This document shows positions 23,699-34,141 of a DNA stretch of 64,000 nt, in pieces. The notes under the pieces were generated by a model that ran no database searches, was not told the origin of the DNA, and was given only the letters and a program-made list of their open reading frames with translations. The stretch lies in contig NC_081823.1 of assembly GCF_030704535.1 (NCBI RefSeq), positions 25,053,501 to 25,117,500 of the forward strand, given 5' to 3'. Made by a program: the position numbers and the translations under genes. This DNA comes from Vitis vinifera. Its lineage: Eukaryota; Streptophyta; Magnoliopsida; Vitales; Vitaceae. Positions within the stretch are counted from its first letter, which is position 1; each line of letters starts with the position of its first letter.

Positions 23699-23800
23699 TT
23701 GACCCACGTTGACCGTTGACTTTGACCGTTGACCACACGTGGACCAGCGTTGACCATTGACTTTGACCGGTGTTGACCGTTGACTTTTCCAGGGTTGACC
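23699..23800 (+). promoter_or_regulatory. Dense W-box array: eleven TTGAC[C/T] cores in 102 bp
   Basis: Eleven TTGAC cores, all followed by C or T, appear in one orientation, built from phrases such as CGTTGACCGTTGACTTTGACC. W-boxes are WRKY-factor sites found in defence-gene promoters. The array sits in the untranslated leader between primer site and gag. The motif is plain in sequence; the regulatory role is inference. Confidence 0.55.
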
Positions 23801-23915
23801 AGGTTCTCCTTACCCAGTTTTTCGCGTAGATTTCACTTTTGCAGTCTGTTTTTGCATATTGTGTCTCTAAATAGATAAAAAGGATATTTTTCTTTCTCGC
23901 CCCATCAATACTATA

Positions 23916-26900
23916 TTGGAGGGAAATAAAAATTACTTATCTTGGTCTCAAGCTATGCGCAGTTTTCTTAAGGGTCGCATGCTCTGGCATTATTGTACTA
24001 GTGTAATGACCATTCCTGTCAAGGGAGCAAGTGAAGGAAATGCTGTTTTTCTTAATCGCATGATTGAATGGGATAGTCATAACCACATGATCCTCACATG
24101 GATTCGGAACACTTCCATTCCCTCTATTTCCAATCTAATGGGCAGCTTTGATGATGCAAAATCTGCATGGGATATGTTGGCCAAAAGGTACTCCACTACT
24201 CATGGATCCCTGAAATATCAGTTAGTGGTTGAATTACATCAACTCAGGCAAGAACCAGGGCAATCCATCAATGACTATTATGATCAGCTTCGCTTTATTT
24301 GGGACCAAATTGACCTTTCTTATCCAACTTGGACATGCTCAAAAAATGCTCAGCAATATGCTTCCATTAGAGATGAATTTCGCCTCTATGAATTCTTGAT
24401 GTCACTTCACAAGGACTTTGAGCCCATTCGTGGTCAGCTACTCAATCGCAGTCCTGCTCCCTCTCTTGATACTGCTGTAAATGAGTTGGTTAGAGAAGAA
24501 GCTCGTCTTGCAACCCTTCAAGCCCAGAATAAGTTCAATGTTTTGGCTATTACTCCACTCATAGAGCAACCCCAGCAATCAGGTGATTCTTATGGCTCTA
24601 GCAATCGTCGCAAGCAGACCAACAAAAAGTTCTGCAACTATTGCAAGCGTCCTGGCCACACCATTGAGACTTGTTACCGTCGTAACAAATCTACTGCTGC
24701 TGTTGCTAATATTGAGCCTACTCCGCCAATGGCTTCCACCTCAGTTGAGTCCAAGTCTTCTGGATCTACCATCAACCTCTCCTCCACTGAACTACAGGAG
24801 ATCATAGCTCAGGTTGTTCGTATGGCTGGTAATGCATCTCTTTCCACTGCCTTATCTGTTCTACCTGGTAAGTCTCAAACTTGGCTTTTTTATTCTGCCT
24901 GCTGCAATCACATGACACCTCACTCATCCCTATTCTCCAAACTTGACCCTGCACCACATCCTCTAAATATTCATATAGCTGATGGTTCCACCATGCATGG
25001 GAATAGTCTAGGTTTTGTTTCAACCTCTAATCTTTTTGTTCCTGGAGTCTTCCATGTTCCTGACCTATCCTATAATTTGTGCTCTGTGGGACAATTAGCT
25101 GAACTAGGTTATCGCTTTATTTTTTACTATTCTGGGTGTATTGTGCAGGATCCGAAGACGAGGCAGGAGCTTGGGACCGGTCCTAGAGTTGGGCGTATGT
25201 TTACCGTGAGCAATCTTCATCTTCCACCTGTTGCTCCTGTTTATATTGCTATTGTAGCTGCTGCAGTTTCTTCTTTACCTTCTCTTGCACTTTGGCATTC
25301 TCGTCTTGGTCATGCATCATCTTCTCGGGTACAACAGTTAGTGTCTAGGGGTCTGTTGGGTTCTGTGTCTAAAGACATTTTTTATTGTACTTCTTGTCAG
25401 TTAGGAAAATAGCCAGCTTTGCCTTTTAATAACAGTGAATCCATTTCTAATAGTATTTTTGAGTTAATTCATTCTGATGTTTGGGAACCTTCTCCTGTTG
25501 CTAGTATTGGTGGATCTCGATACTTTGTTATTTTTATTGATGATTATTCTCGTTATAGTTGGATTTTCCCTATGAAATCTCGTTCCGAAATTTTATCAAT
25601 ATATAACAATTTTGCAAAAATGATTGAAACACAATTCTCCAAACGTATCAAAACTTTTCGATCTGATAATGCTCTTGAATATACTCAACATGCGTTTCAA
25701 GCTCTGTTACATTCCTATGGCACTGTACATCATCTAACTTGTCCAGGTACCTCTCAGCAAAATGGTCGAGCCGAAAGAAAACTTCGTCATATTCTTGACA
25801 CTGTTCGTGCTCTGCTTCTTTCTGCCAAAATTCCTGCCCCATTTTGGGGTGAAGCGGCTCTTCATGCTGTTCATGCAATTAACCGTATTCCAAGTGCTGT
25901 CATCCATAATCAGACTCCGTATGAACGTCTCTTTGGGTCACCCCCTGTCTATCATCACCTTCGCTCATTTGGATCTGCTTGTTTTGTTCTTCTTCAATCT
26001 CATGAGCACAACAAACTTGAGCCTCGCTCTAGACTCTGTTGTTTCCTTGGTTATGGTGAAACTCAAAAGGGGTATAGGTGTTATGATCCTGTCTCTCATC
26101 GTCTTCGTGTTTCTCGTAATGTTGTCTTTTAGGAACATTGATTGTTTGTTGAACTCTCTCACTTTCGTTCTTCCTTGACTAACTCCTATGTTTTAGAAAT
26201 CTTTCCAAATGAGTCTCTTGTTCCTTCTACAAATACTTTTGATCCTCCTTTGGACTTCTCTCCAGATATTTTTGATGTTTCTCCTAGACAGGTTGCAGAT
26301 GAACAGATTGATGACGAGCTACCCCACTTTGAGACTAGGTCCCCTGCTCCTACTCTGCCTGAAGATCCTCCACAAGACATTCCACCTCGCCACTCAACCC
26401 GGGTAAGATCCATTCCTCCACACCTACTTGACTATCATTGTTACACTGCCCTTGCTACACTTCATGAGCCTCAAACCTATCGTGAGGCCTCTACTGACCC
26501 TTTATGGCAGATTGCTATGAAAGAGGAACTTGATGCATTAACCAAAAACCATACTTGGGACCTGGTTCCTCTCCCTCCTGGACAGTCTGTGGTTGGTTGT
26601 AAGTGGATCTATAAGATCAAGACTCGCTCTGATGGATCCGTTGAGCGCTACAAGGCTCGTCTTGTTGCCAAAGGCTTTACACAGGAATATGGGATTGATT
26701 ATGAAGAGACTTTTGCTCCAGTTGCTCGTATCTCATCTGTTCGTGCTCTCTTAGCTGTTGCTGCTGCTCGTCAATGGGACCTTTTTCAGATGGATGTTAA
26801 AAATGCCTTCCTTAATGGGGATCTGAGTGAAGCAGTCTATATGCAACCTCCTCCTGGTCTCTCTGTTGAATCAAACAAGGTTTGTCATCTTCGACGTGCA

Positions 26901-27992
26901 CTTTATGGTCTTAAACAAGCCCCACGAGCTTGGTTTGCCAAGTTTAGCTCCACTATTTTTCGCTTGGGTTACACTGCCAGTCCGTATGATTCTGCCTTAT
27001 TTCTTCGTCGTACTGATAAAGACACTATTTTGCTTCTTCTATATGTGGATGATATGATCATAACTAGTAATGACCTTAGTGGCATTCAAGAACTCAAGGA
27101 TTTTCTCAGTCAGCAGTTTGAGATGAAAGATCTTGGACATCTCAGCTATTTCCTAGGTCTTGAAATTACTCATTCCACAGATGGTCTTTATATTACTCAA
27201 GCTAAGTATGCTTCTGATCTGCTGTCTCAAGCCGGACTCACTGATAGTAAGAATGTTGACACTCCAGTCGAACTTAATGCGCATCTGACACCCTCCGGAG
27301 GGAAACCATTGTCCAATCCTTCTCTTTACAGACGATTGGTTGGCAGCTTAGTTTATCTCACAGTTACTCGTCCAGACATCTCCTATGTTGTTCATCAGGT
27401 GAGCCAGTATTTGTCTGCTCCACGATCAACTCACTATGCTACTGTTCTGCGCATTCTTCGATACCTGAAGGGTACCATTTTTCATGGCCTTTTCTACTCG
27501 GCTCAATCTCCTCTTGTACTCCGTGCATTCTCTGATGCTGATTGGGCAGGAGATCCTACTAATCGCAGGTCTACTACAGGTTACTGCTTCCTTCTTGGTT
27601 CTTCTTTGATTTCTTGGAGAAGTAAGAAACAAACTTTTGTGGCCCGCTCTAGTACTGAAGCAGAATATCGTGCCCTTGCTGATACCACATCTGAGCTCCT
27701 TTGGCTAAGATGGCTTCTTAAGGATTTGGGTGTGTCCACCTCCTCTGCTACTCCCCTTTATTGTGACAACCAGAGTGCCATTCATATTGCTCACAATGAT
27801 GTCTTTTATGAACGGACTAAACACATCGAGATTAATTGTCATTTTATCTGTTATCATCTTGTCCATGGTGCTCTTAAGCTTTTCTTCGTCTCCTCCAAAG
27901 ATCAGCTTGCAGATATCTTCACCAAGTCACTTCCTACAAGACGCACTCGTGATTTAATTGACAACCTCAAGTTGGTCTCACATCCACCTTGA
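23916..27992 (+). pseudogene. Copia gag-pol polyprotein, one frame with three stops
   Basis: One frame runs from the gag region to TGA at 27990. It is interrupted only by TAG 25410, TAG 26130 and TGA 26139, with no frameshift. No ATG starts gag; the first visible residues are LEGNKNYLSW after a TTG. Domains in order: gag; zinc knuckle CNYCKRPGHTIETC (24633-24674); protease region SACCNHMT (24894-24917), where the catalytic Asp-Ser-Gly is replaced; pre-integrase WHSRLGHASS and CTSCQLGK; integrase core with RSDNALEY and NGRAERK; RT with YVDD at 27042-27053; RNase H with STEAEYRAL and RTKHIEI. The RT and RNase H parts look intact. The lost protease site and the stops make the copy non-autonomous. 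Confidence 0.92.
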
Positions 27993-28005
27993 GTTTGAGG
28001 GGGGC
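27991..28005 (+). promoter_or_regulatory. Polypurine tract
   Basis: GAGTTTGAGGGGGGC sits immediately before the right LTR and overlaps the final stop codon of gag-pol. Confidence 0.8.
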
Positions 28006-28165
28006 TGTTAATGTATATTATGGGTATATTATATGGGTATATTATGTTATGGGCTTTAGGCCCAGTTAGGTTACTTGTACCGCACACATATGCCTCTTAT
28101 ATAAAGGCACTGATATATATTCTTTCTCCTATGAAATACAATACAATTGTTCAGTATTTCTAACA
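28006..28165 (+). promoter_or_regulatory. 3' LTR, possible promoter for the second CNL
   Basis: The LTR has a TATA-like TTATATAAAGG at 28097-28107. It points toward the CNL gene, about 165 bp upstream of its ATG. The original upstream DNA is now 5 kb away. A read-out transcript starting in the LTR would include the CNL frame. The LTR identity is certain; promoter use is inference. Confidence 0.5.
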
Positions 28166-28269
28166 CAAACATTAAAGGAGCTAAGTACTCTTGCAACTTA
28201 TCATCTGTTATTTCTCTGATCTTTGATTGGATTTCACCTCTTGTTTGTGTGATCTCCTAGAAAGAATTA

Positions 28270-29817
28270 ATGGATTGTGTGACCCCAATCATGGATGTCG
28301 CCACTCGCTTGTGGAGTTGCGCTTCCAAGCACTCTTCCTACGTCATTGATCTGCAAGAAAATCTATGCTCTTTGAGAAACGAAATGGAGGAACTAAAGAA
28401 TGTAGGTGAAGATGTCAAGAGAAGGGTCGAAGATGCAGAGAAACGCCAGATGAAGCGGAGAAATGAAGTGAATGGCTGGCTTAATAGTTTAACAGCTCTG
28501 GAGAGAGAAGTGAACGAAATTCTGGAAAAAGGTGATCAAGAAATTCAGAAGAAATGCCTCAGGAATTGCTGTACCAGGAACTGTCGGTTCAGCTACAAGA
28601 TTGGGAAGATGGCAAGGGAAAAAATCCCAGCTGTCTCTGAGCTAAAGAACAAAGGACACTTTGATGTCGTGGCAGATATATTGCCTTCAGCTCCGGTGGA
28701 TGAGAAGCCTATGGAGAAGTCTGTCGGCTTAAATTTGATGTTTGGCGAGATATGGAGATGGCTGGAAGATGAAAAGGTGGGAATTATCGGATTGTATGGA
28801 ATGGGGGGTGTGGGGAAAACTACCCTCATGAAGAAGATCAACAACGAGTTCCTCAAAACAAAGCTTGGATTTGATGTAGTGATCTGGGTTGTTGTGTCGA
28901 AACCGGCTAAAGCTGAGAAGGTTCAGGAAGTCATCCTGAACAGACTAGAGGTTCCTCGTTACGAATGGGAAAATAGAAGCAGAGATGAGAAAGGACAGAA
29001 AATATTCAACATCTTGAAAACAAAAAAGTTTGTACTACTGTTAGATGATGTATGGGAGCGTCTTGATCTCACTGAAGTGGGGGTTCCTCATCCCAATGGT
29101 GAAGATAACATGTCCAAATTGATATTTACAACCAGATCAGAAGATGTGTGCCATGTGATGGAAGCTCATAAGCATGTCAAGGTAGAGTGTTTGGCATCAG
29201 ATGAAGCCCTTGCTTTGTTTCGGCTGAAGGTGGGGGAGGATACTTTTAATTCTCATCCACAGATACCAGCACTTGCCAAAGAAATCGTGAAAGAGTGCAA
29301 AGGTCTGCCGCTTGCGCTCATCACCATCGGCCGAGCAATGGTTGACAAGAAGACTCCCCAGAGGTGGGATCGAGCAGTACAAGTATTAAGGACTTATCCA
29401 TCAACATTTGCAGGTATGGAGGATAAAGTGTTTCCCATTCTAGCATTCAGTTACGATAGCTTATACAATGATACCATCAAATCCTGCTTTCGATATTGTT
29501 CTATGTTCCCATCCGATTATGAAATTTTGGAAGATGAACTTATAGAACTTTGGATTGGGGAGGGGTTTTTGATTGAATCTTATGACATCCAAAGAGCACG
29601 GAACGAAGGATATGATGCTATCGAAAGCCTAAAGGTGGCATGTTTGTTGGAGAGTGGTGAATCTGAAAAACATGTTAAGATGCATGATATGATCCGCGAC
29701 ATGGCTTTATGGTTAACTACGAAAACTGGGGAGAATAAGAAGAAGGTTGTGGTAAAAGAACGAGCTAGGTTGGTCAGAGCTCGGGAGTTTGCAGAATGGA
29801 GGGAGGCACACAGATGA
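28270..29817 (+). CDS. CC-NB-ARC portion of a second CNL, truncated by frameshift
   Basis: This is a close paralogue of the first CNL. It starts MDCVTPIMDVATRLW and runs 515 aa. The coiled coil covers about residues 1-150. The NB-ARC has P-loop GMGGVGKTT (177-185), LLLDDVW (256-262), FTTRS (286-290), GLPLAL (345-350) and MHD (471-473), so the nucleotide switch looks intact. The frame then ends at REAHR with TGA 29815, just where the paralogue continues into its linker and LRRs. Compared with that gene, GAGACACAGAGG reads GAGGCACACAGATG here: two extra bases in a CA run. The LRR half follows in another frame. If expressed, it would make a CC-NB-ARC protein without LRRs; the alternatives are a pseudogene or an assembly error. 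A Copia LTR lies directly upstream. Confidence 0.85.
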   Translation: MDCVTPIMDVATRLWSCASKHSSYVIDLQENLCSLRNEMEELKNVGEDVKRRVEDAEKRQMKRRNEVNGWLNSLTALEREVNEILEKGDQEIQKKCLRNCCTRNCRFSYKIGKMAREKIPAVSELKNKGHFDVVADILPSAPVDEKPMEKSVGLNLMFGEIWRWLEDEKVGIIGLYGMGGVGKTTLMKKINNEFLKTKLGFDVVIWVVVSKPAKAEKVQEVILNRLEVPRYEWENRSRDEKGQKIFNILKTKKFVLLLDDVWERLDLTEVGVPHPNGEDNMSKLIFTTRSEDVCHVMEAHKHVKVECLASDEALALFRLKVGEDTFNSHPQIPALAKEIVKECKGLPLALITIGRAMVDKKTPQRWDRAVQVLRTYPSTFAGMEDKVFPILAFSYDSLYNDTIKSCFRYCSMFPSDYEILEDELIELWIGEGFLIESYDIQRARNEGYDAIESLKVACLLESGESEKHVKMHDMIRDMALWLTTKTGENKKKVVVKERARLVRAREFAEWREAHR

Positions 29818-31055
29818 TATCGTTGTGGGATATTGGTACACTATCATCGTTTGATCGTAGAGCACATGGATTCCAAAAGTGGATCTCTTTCCCTAATCTT
29901 GAGACTTTGTTTGTGAGAAGAAGCCTCCTGGAAGAAATTCCACCTGGGTTCTTCCAAAAAATGCATTTGGTACGAGTTCTTGACTTGTCATATAATTATC
30001 GCCTGGACAGGTGTTGGCAGGTTAATCAATTAGCTAACCTGGAATATCTTAACATGTCATTTACAAATATATGCGCACTGTGGGGTATTGTTCAAGGATT
30101 GAAAAAATTAAGGTATTTGATACTGAATTTTACGCCTGTCAAAGAAATCACTCCAGGATTGATATCGGATCTTTCATCCTTGCAATTGTTCAGCATGCAT
30201 GGTGGCAGCCACAATTCAGACGAGATTCGCCTCTTTGATCGGATTTGTGAAGACAATATTCTCTGTGGTGGTAAAAAAGCTTTATTGCAGGAGTTGGAAA
30301 GCTTGGAGTACATAAATGAAATCTCTATCATTCTGCATAGCGATGTCTCTGTCAAAAAATTATTGAGCTCCTATAAGTTGCAGAGCTGCATAAGAAAGCT
30401 ACACCTTCAATGCTGCAGCAAAATGACCTCACTCGAACTATTGCCTGCGTGTGTGCAAACAATGGTGCATCTGGAGACGCTTCAGATAAGTAGTTGTAAC
30501 GATCTGAAAGACGTGAAAATTAATGAGAAAGACAAAGGGAAGCGAGAATTCATATCAAGATATAGTAGGGTTCTTTCAGAGTTCTGCATGCTTCATGAAG
30601 TACACATTATTTCTTGCTCCAAATTGCTCAACTTGACATGGCTTATTCATGCTCCATGTCTTCAATTGCTTGCTGTCAGCGCTTGTGAATCAATGGAAGA
30701 AGTGATCGGTGACGATGATGGAGGCGGTAGAGCTTCAGTCGGAGAAGAGAATTCAGGGTTATTCTCAAGACTCACAACTCTACAATTGGAGGGTCTGCCA
30801 AAGCTGAAGAGCATCTGCAACTGGGTCTTGCCTCTTCCTTCCCTGACAATGATTTATGTTCACTCCTGTGAAAGCCTGAGGAAGCTCCCATTTGATTCCA
30901 ACACTGGAAAGAACAGTTTAAAGAAAATCCAAGCAGAACAAAGTTGGTGGGAAGGGTTGCAGTGGGAGGATGAAGCCATTAAGCAGAGTTTCAGTCCATT
31001 TTTCATGCCTTTAGAATATATGGATCTCTATCAGGTCTTAGGATATGGTTATTGA
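29796..31055 (+). pseudogene. LRR half of the second CNL, out of frame with its NB-ARC
   Basis: This frame overlaps the end of the preceding one by about 20 bases and continues the paralogous protein (MISLWD against ISLWES), then runs 400 codons of leucine-rich repeats. Clear repeat lines include VRVLDLSYNYRL and LANLEYLNMSFTNI. The C-terminal block (KLLNLTWLIHAP, RKLPFDSNTG, WWEGLQWEDEAI) matches the first gene's end. No further disruption was seen. The ATG at 29796 lies inside the old linker and is unlikely to be a natural start. One two-base change therefore separates this locus from a full-length CNL, which suggests recent loss or an error. Confidence 0.82.
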
Positions 31056-31560
31056 TCAAGGAAGGAGATGATGCTGGACATGCTATCAGACACACCGGCC
31101 GTGAAAAGTCTCTGCACAAGCATCTCTTTCCTGGCAGCTGCTGGCCTCCTTCTCAGGGTATTTTCCTCTCATTTCCTTTCCTATTCTTTAGCTAATGGAA
31201 TGAGTGCAAACGCTGCATTCTTTATTACAATTTCCCTTGTTTACTTTTTCAATTAAACAGTTACAAATGCTGCAAATTTGACAAATAAATTACAGATGAA
31301 AGGCAAAATATTGTCCAAGCTCTTTTTATGTTGCTTTTATGTGTTGAACTTTAGATTGTTCTCCAGAAGTTTTTGGTCTTCTGGATGAAATTTCCTCTAG
31401 AAAACTTGCATATATACAAAAAAAATTTCAGCTTCCAGTTGAGATTGTAGTTCATATAAAACGATTAGGATGCCGGTACAAAGACTAAACTGATCGTTGT
31501 CGATATTGGCAATTACAAACTGACTTGCAGTTGTGTTGTTTCTGCAGGACTAGTTTTCAA
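31056..31560 (+). other. 3' untranslated region of the second CNL with probable intron
   Basis: A donor-like CAGG|GTATTTT near 31157 and an acceptor TTTCTGCAG| at 31547 flank about 390 bp. The bases after the acceptor (GACTAGTTTTCAAGGATT) resemble those after the first CNL's last acceptor (GACAGGCATATTTCAAGATT), so the 3' intron appears conserved between the paralogues. Confidence 0.5.
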
Positions 31561-33006
31561 GGATTGATCATGGATGTTGGATGTTACGAGGAACCCTAAC
31601 TGTACTGGCATGTTGTTTGTGTGTTGCATGTAAACCTCTGAAATATGCAGTGGAATCTTTTGTTTCGTTTCGTCTATAAGAGACATGTATGCTATAAATT
31701 TGATGCCTCTCTGATATTGCCATACAGTAGTAATAGTAGATGTTTCAGCCAACATGCTCACATGGCCATTATCTGTTCTGAGTTTTCTTTGGTAGCCATG
31801 GCAGAAGAGAGTGCAGAAAGCACCCTAACACCCATTGTTATTATCACCCTCATTTCACCTTCTTCCTCAAACCCAACCAAACTAATCTCCATAATCTATT
31901 CCTTGGCTATGACCTTCTCGGTTATCTTCAAGGCTCTTTTACCTACATATATCCAAGCTTTATGTTAACAAGTCTCACAAAAGAATTATCTCCCTCAAAG
32001 ATCAATTGCAACTAACCCACCATCTTTTTTACCCAAGATGGAGATTTCGTTTTCTTTTCCTTTTATCATGTCGCAGTGTTGATATCCCCATCCTAAAATT
32101 GATACTTGCGAAGGATCAGACATGTAGACACATTCGCATATCTGAAACCACGCAACATACCCCTCCCCCCAGATCAAAATCCACACCCCACAAACAAGAA
32201 AATGCTGCCTACCATAATATTGTTAAATCCCAACTACTAAACCATTGGAGGAAACGAAAACAACAATTCCTGTCTATATTATTGTATGAATAAGGACCTT
32301 ATTCATGGCTACAAGTTATCAAAAGACAATAAGAAGGAAAAGCTTCACTATCTAAGTCAACTAGACACAATGAAGAGACGTTTGGATGAAAATAAAGCAT
32401 CACACAGTATTAATATAATGAAAACTGAAAAACAGCATCCATGATGCTATAAATCAAAGGATGAAGATCTTAAAAACCATGAAGAGTTTCTAAAACACAG
32501 GCCCACATCAATCACCCATTCATCCAGCACACACAATGTGTTCATAAAACAGTTCAGATGCACCAGAGAGAACTCACACTTTATGTGCAAGTTCAGTTCA
32601 AGAAATGCAAATCTTGCAGGTACAATTACAACTCATTAGCAGCAGCAAGCATTGGATTTTTATTTTTTTTATCAGAAGCAAGCATTGGAAATATGGGCGC
32701 AGTCATTTATACAGCATACCTGAATGGAATCAGGCACAATTATACCTACATAAACCCTGTTCTAGGTTGCTGAATTCTAGGATGCTCAAGTGCATTTTGA
32801 TTGCATTTCAGTCGATCATATGGCACAGAGTGATGCAGGGACTATCCACTTAAAGCAGCTGGGATTGAGTTACATCCACAACCTGACAAACAAAAGCAGT
32901 TGTGTGAGAGAGGGTCAGTCAGTCAGTGTTCTATGCAGATCAACTCAAAATTTTGCTAGTCTTTGAAGGACCACAAATAAAATAAATGCAATATAGCAAA
33001 TCCTAA
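31561..33006. other. Intergenic DNA, no gene recognised
   Basis: Short open frames have no domain signatures. No RNA gene or repeat boundary was recognised. Confidence 0.5.
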
Positions 33007-33180
33007 GGCTATGTTTAATTCCCACAAAGTTTTAGGGAAAATACAAGGGAAAGAAAATAAAAAGAAAAAGTAAAGGAAAATAAAAAATAAATTTATAATC
33101 AAAAAATTATTTTTATATACCACTTTATAAACTCATTTTATTTATTTAATCCTTTTATATAAAGATTAAACAATTTATAT

Positions 33181-33218
<38 letters not shown>

Positions 33219-33344
33219 TTCTTACTAATTTTAATTATATTTGACTTTCTTTTATATTTTTCATAATAAAACTAAATAAAATAAAACCATCTTCTTTAGC
33301 ATTTTTTTTCTTTCCTCGGTACTTTTCGGGAACCAAACACAGGA
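33007..33344. mobile_element. Tourist-like (PIF/Harbinger) MITE, TAA target duplication
   Basis: Left end GGCTATGTTTAATTCCC and right end GGGAACCAAACACAGGA are imperfect inverted repeats. TAA flanks both sides (33004-33006 and 33345-33347). It is 338 bp, AT-rich and non-coding. It contains an (AC)n(AT)n microsatellite at about 33179-33217. Confidence 0.8.
33179..33217. repeat. Compound (AC)n(AT)n microsatellite
   Basis: About ten AC units are followed directly by about nine AT units, inside the MITE. Confidence 0.9.
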
Positions 33345-33347
33345 TAA

Positions 33348-34141
33348 AGCTCTAGTTGGATCATGAAAAGTACTAGGAGAAGGAAAAAAAAAAATGAAGG
33401 AATCTAAATTCTCTTGTTTGGTTTACCATAGAAATTGCAAAGGCAAATCAAATACAATGAAAATTATTTAACTATTTTTAAATTATTCATTCTTTGTATA
33501 GAAGAGAGAGAAAAAAAAAGTAGGTTCGGAAAAGCATGTAAAAATATTTATCAAGTTTAAATCTATTTTTTATTTTCCTTTAATATTTCCGTTCTTCCAC
33601 TTTTCCCATTCATTTTCTTTTTCTTATACTTTCCATCAAATTTTTCACAATTGAAATGAAGTTTAAAGGCTCAAGCCAACCAAAGCTTTGTAACTTTGTT
33701 CACCCAACATGGATTAAAAAATAATTATACATATATCATAATTTTTTTATATTCTCAAATACATCCAAACTAAGTAAATCATCATTTTAATATTAAATGT
33801 CTTTTCAAGTATTGCATATTATTGTTCAATGTCACAGATTGTCTTCAAAAAAAATTCAATATGTGTATTGTTGCTTGTTTTATCATTTCTTAAAAGCTTT
33901 TCCAATATTTTTATCAGTTTTGATTAATTTTTCATCCCATCAATATCATTTGTCCAAACTTCCATCTGATATTTTTAGTAAAATCCCACCACCCCTATTT
34001 CTGCAGTTTCCAATATTTTAATCCTTGGTGTTTGCAAACCACCACCCAACCCACACACATGGAGACACAGACACTGAGAGGGTAGCTGGAGATAGAAATA
34101 CCTGTTGTCATGAAAATTTTCCAACAAAGAAAATTTATTCT
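33348..34141. other. Intergenic DNA downstream of the NAIP-like gene
   Basis: AT-rich with poly-A and poly-T tracts; no gene recognised. 34000-34141 probably includes the 3' untranslated region of the - strand gene. A possible further degenerate repeat copy spans 33360-33690. Confidence 0.45.

Larger units (their letters stand above)
23106..28165 (+). mobile_element. Young, structurally complete Ty1/Copia retrotransposon
   Basis: The element is 5060 bp. Its 160-bp LTRs start TGTTA and end TAACA, and it is flanked by the perfect 5-bp duplication CAAAC on both sides. Primer site TGGTATCAGAGCC abuts the left LTR and polypurine tract GAGTTTGAGGGGGGC abuts the right one. The LTRs differ at three positions that I can see, which points to recent insertion. 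The internal frame is colinear over gag-pol but carries three stops, so any movement would need proteins from another copy. It inserted 104 bp upstream of the second CNL start codon in the same orientation. Confidence 0.96.

Noticed and set aside
31645..31968. 107-aa + strand frame after the second CNL
   Set aside because: No domain or homology recognised; it lies in 3' untranslated/intergenic DNA.
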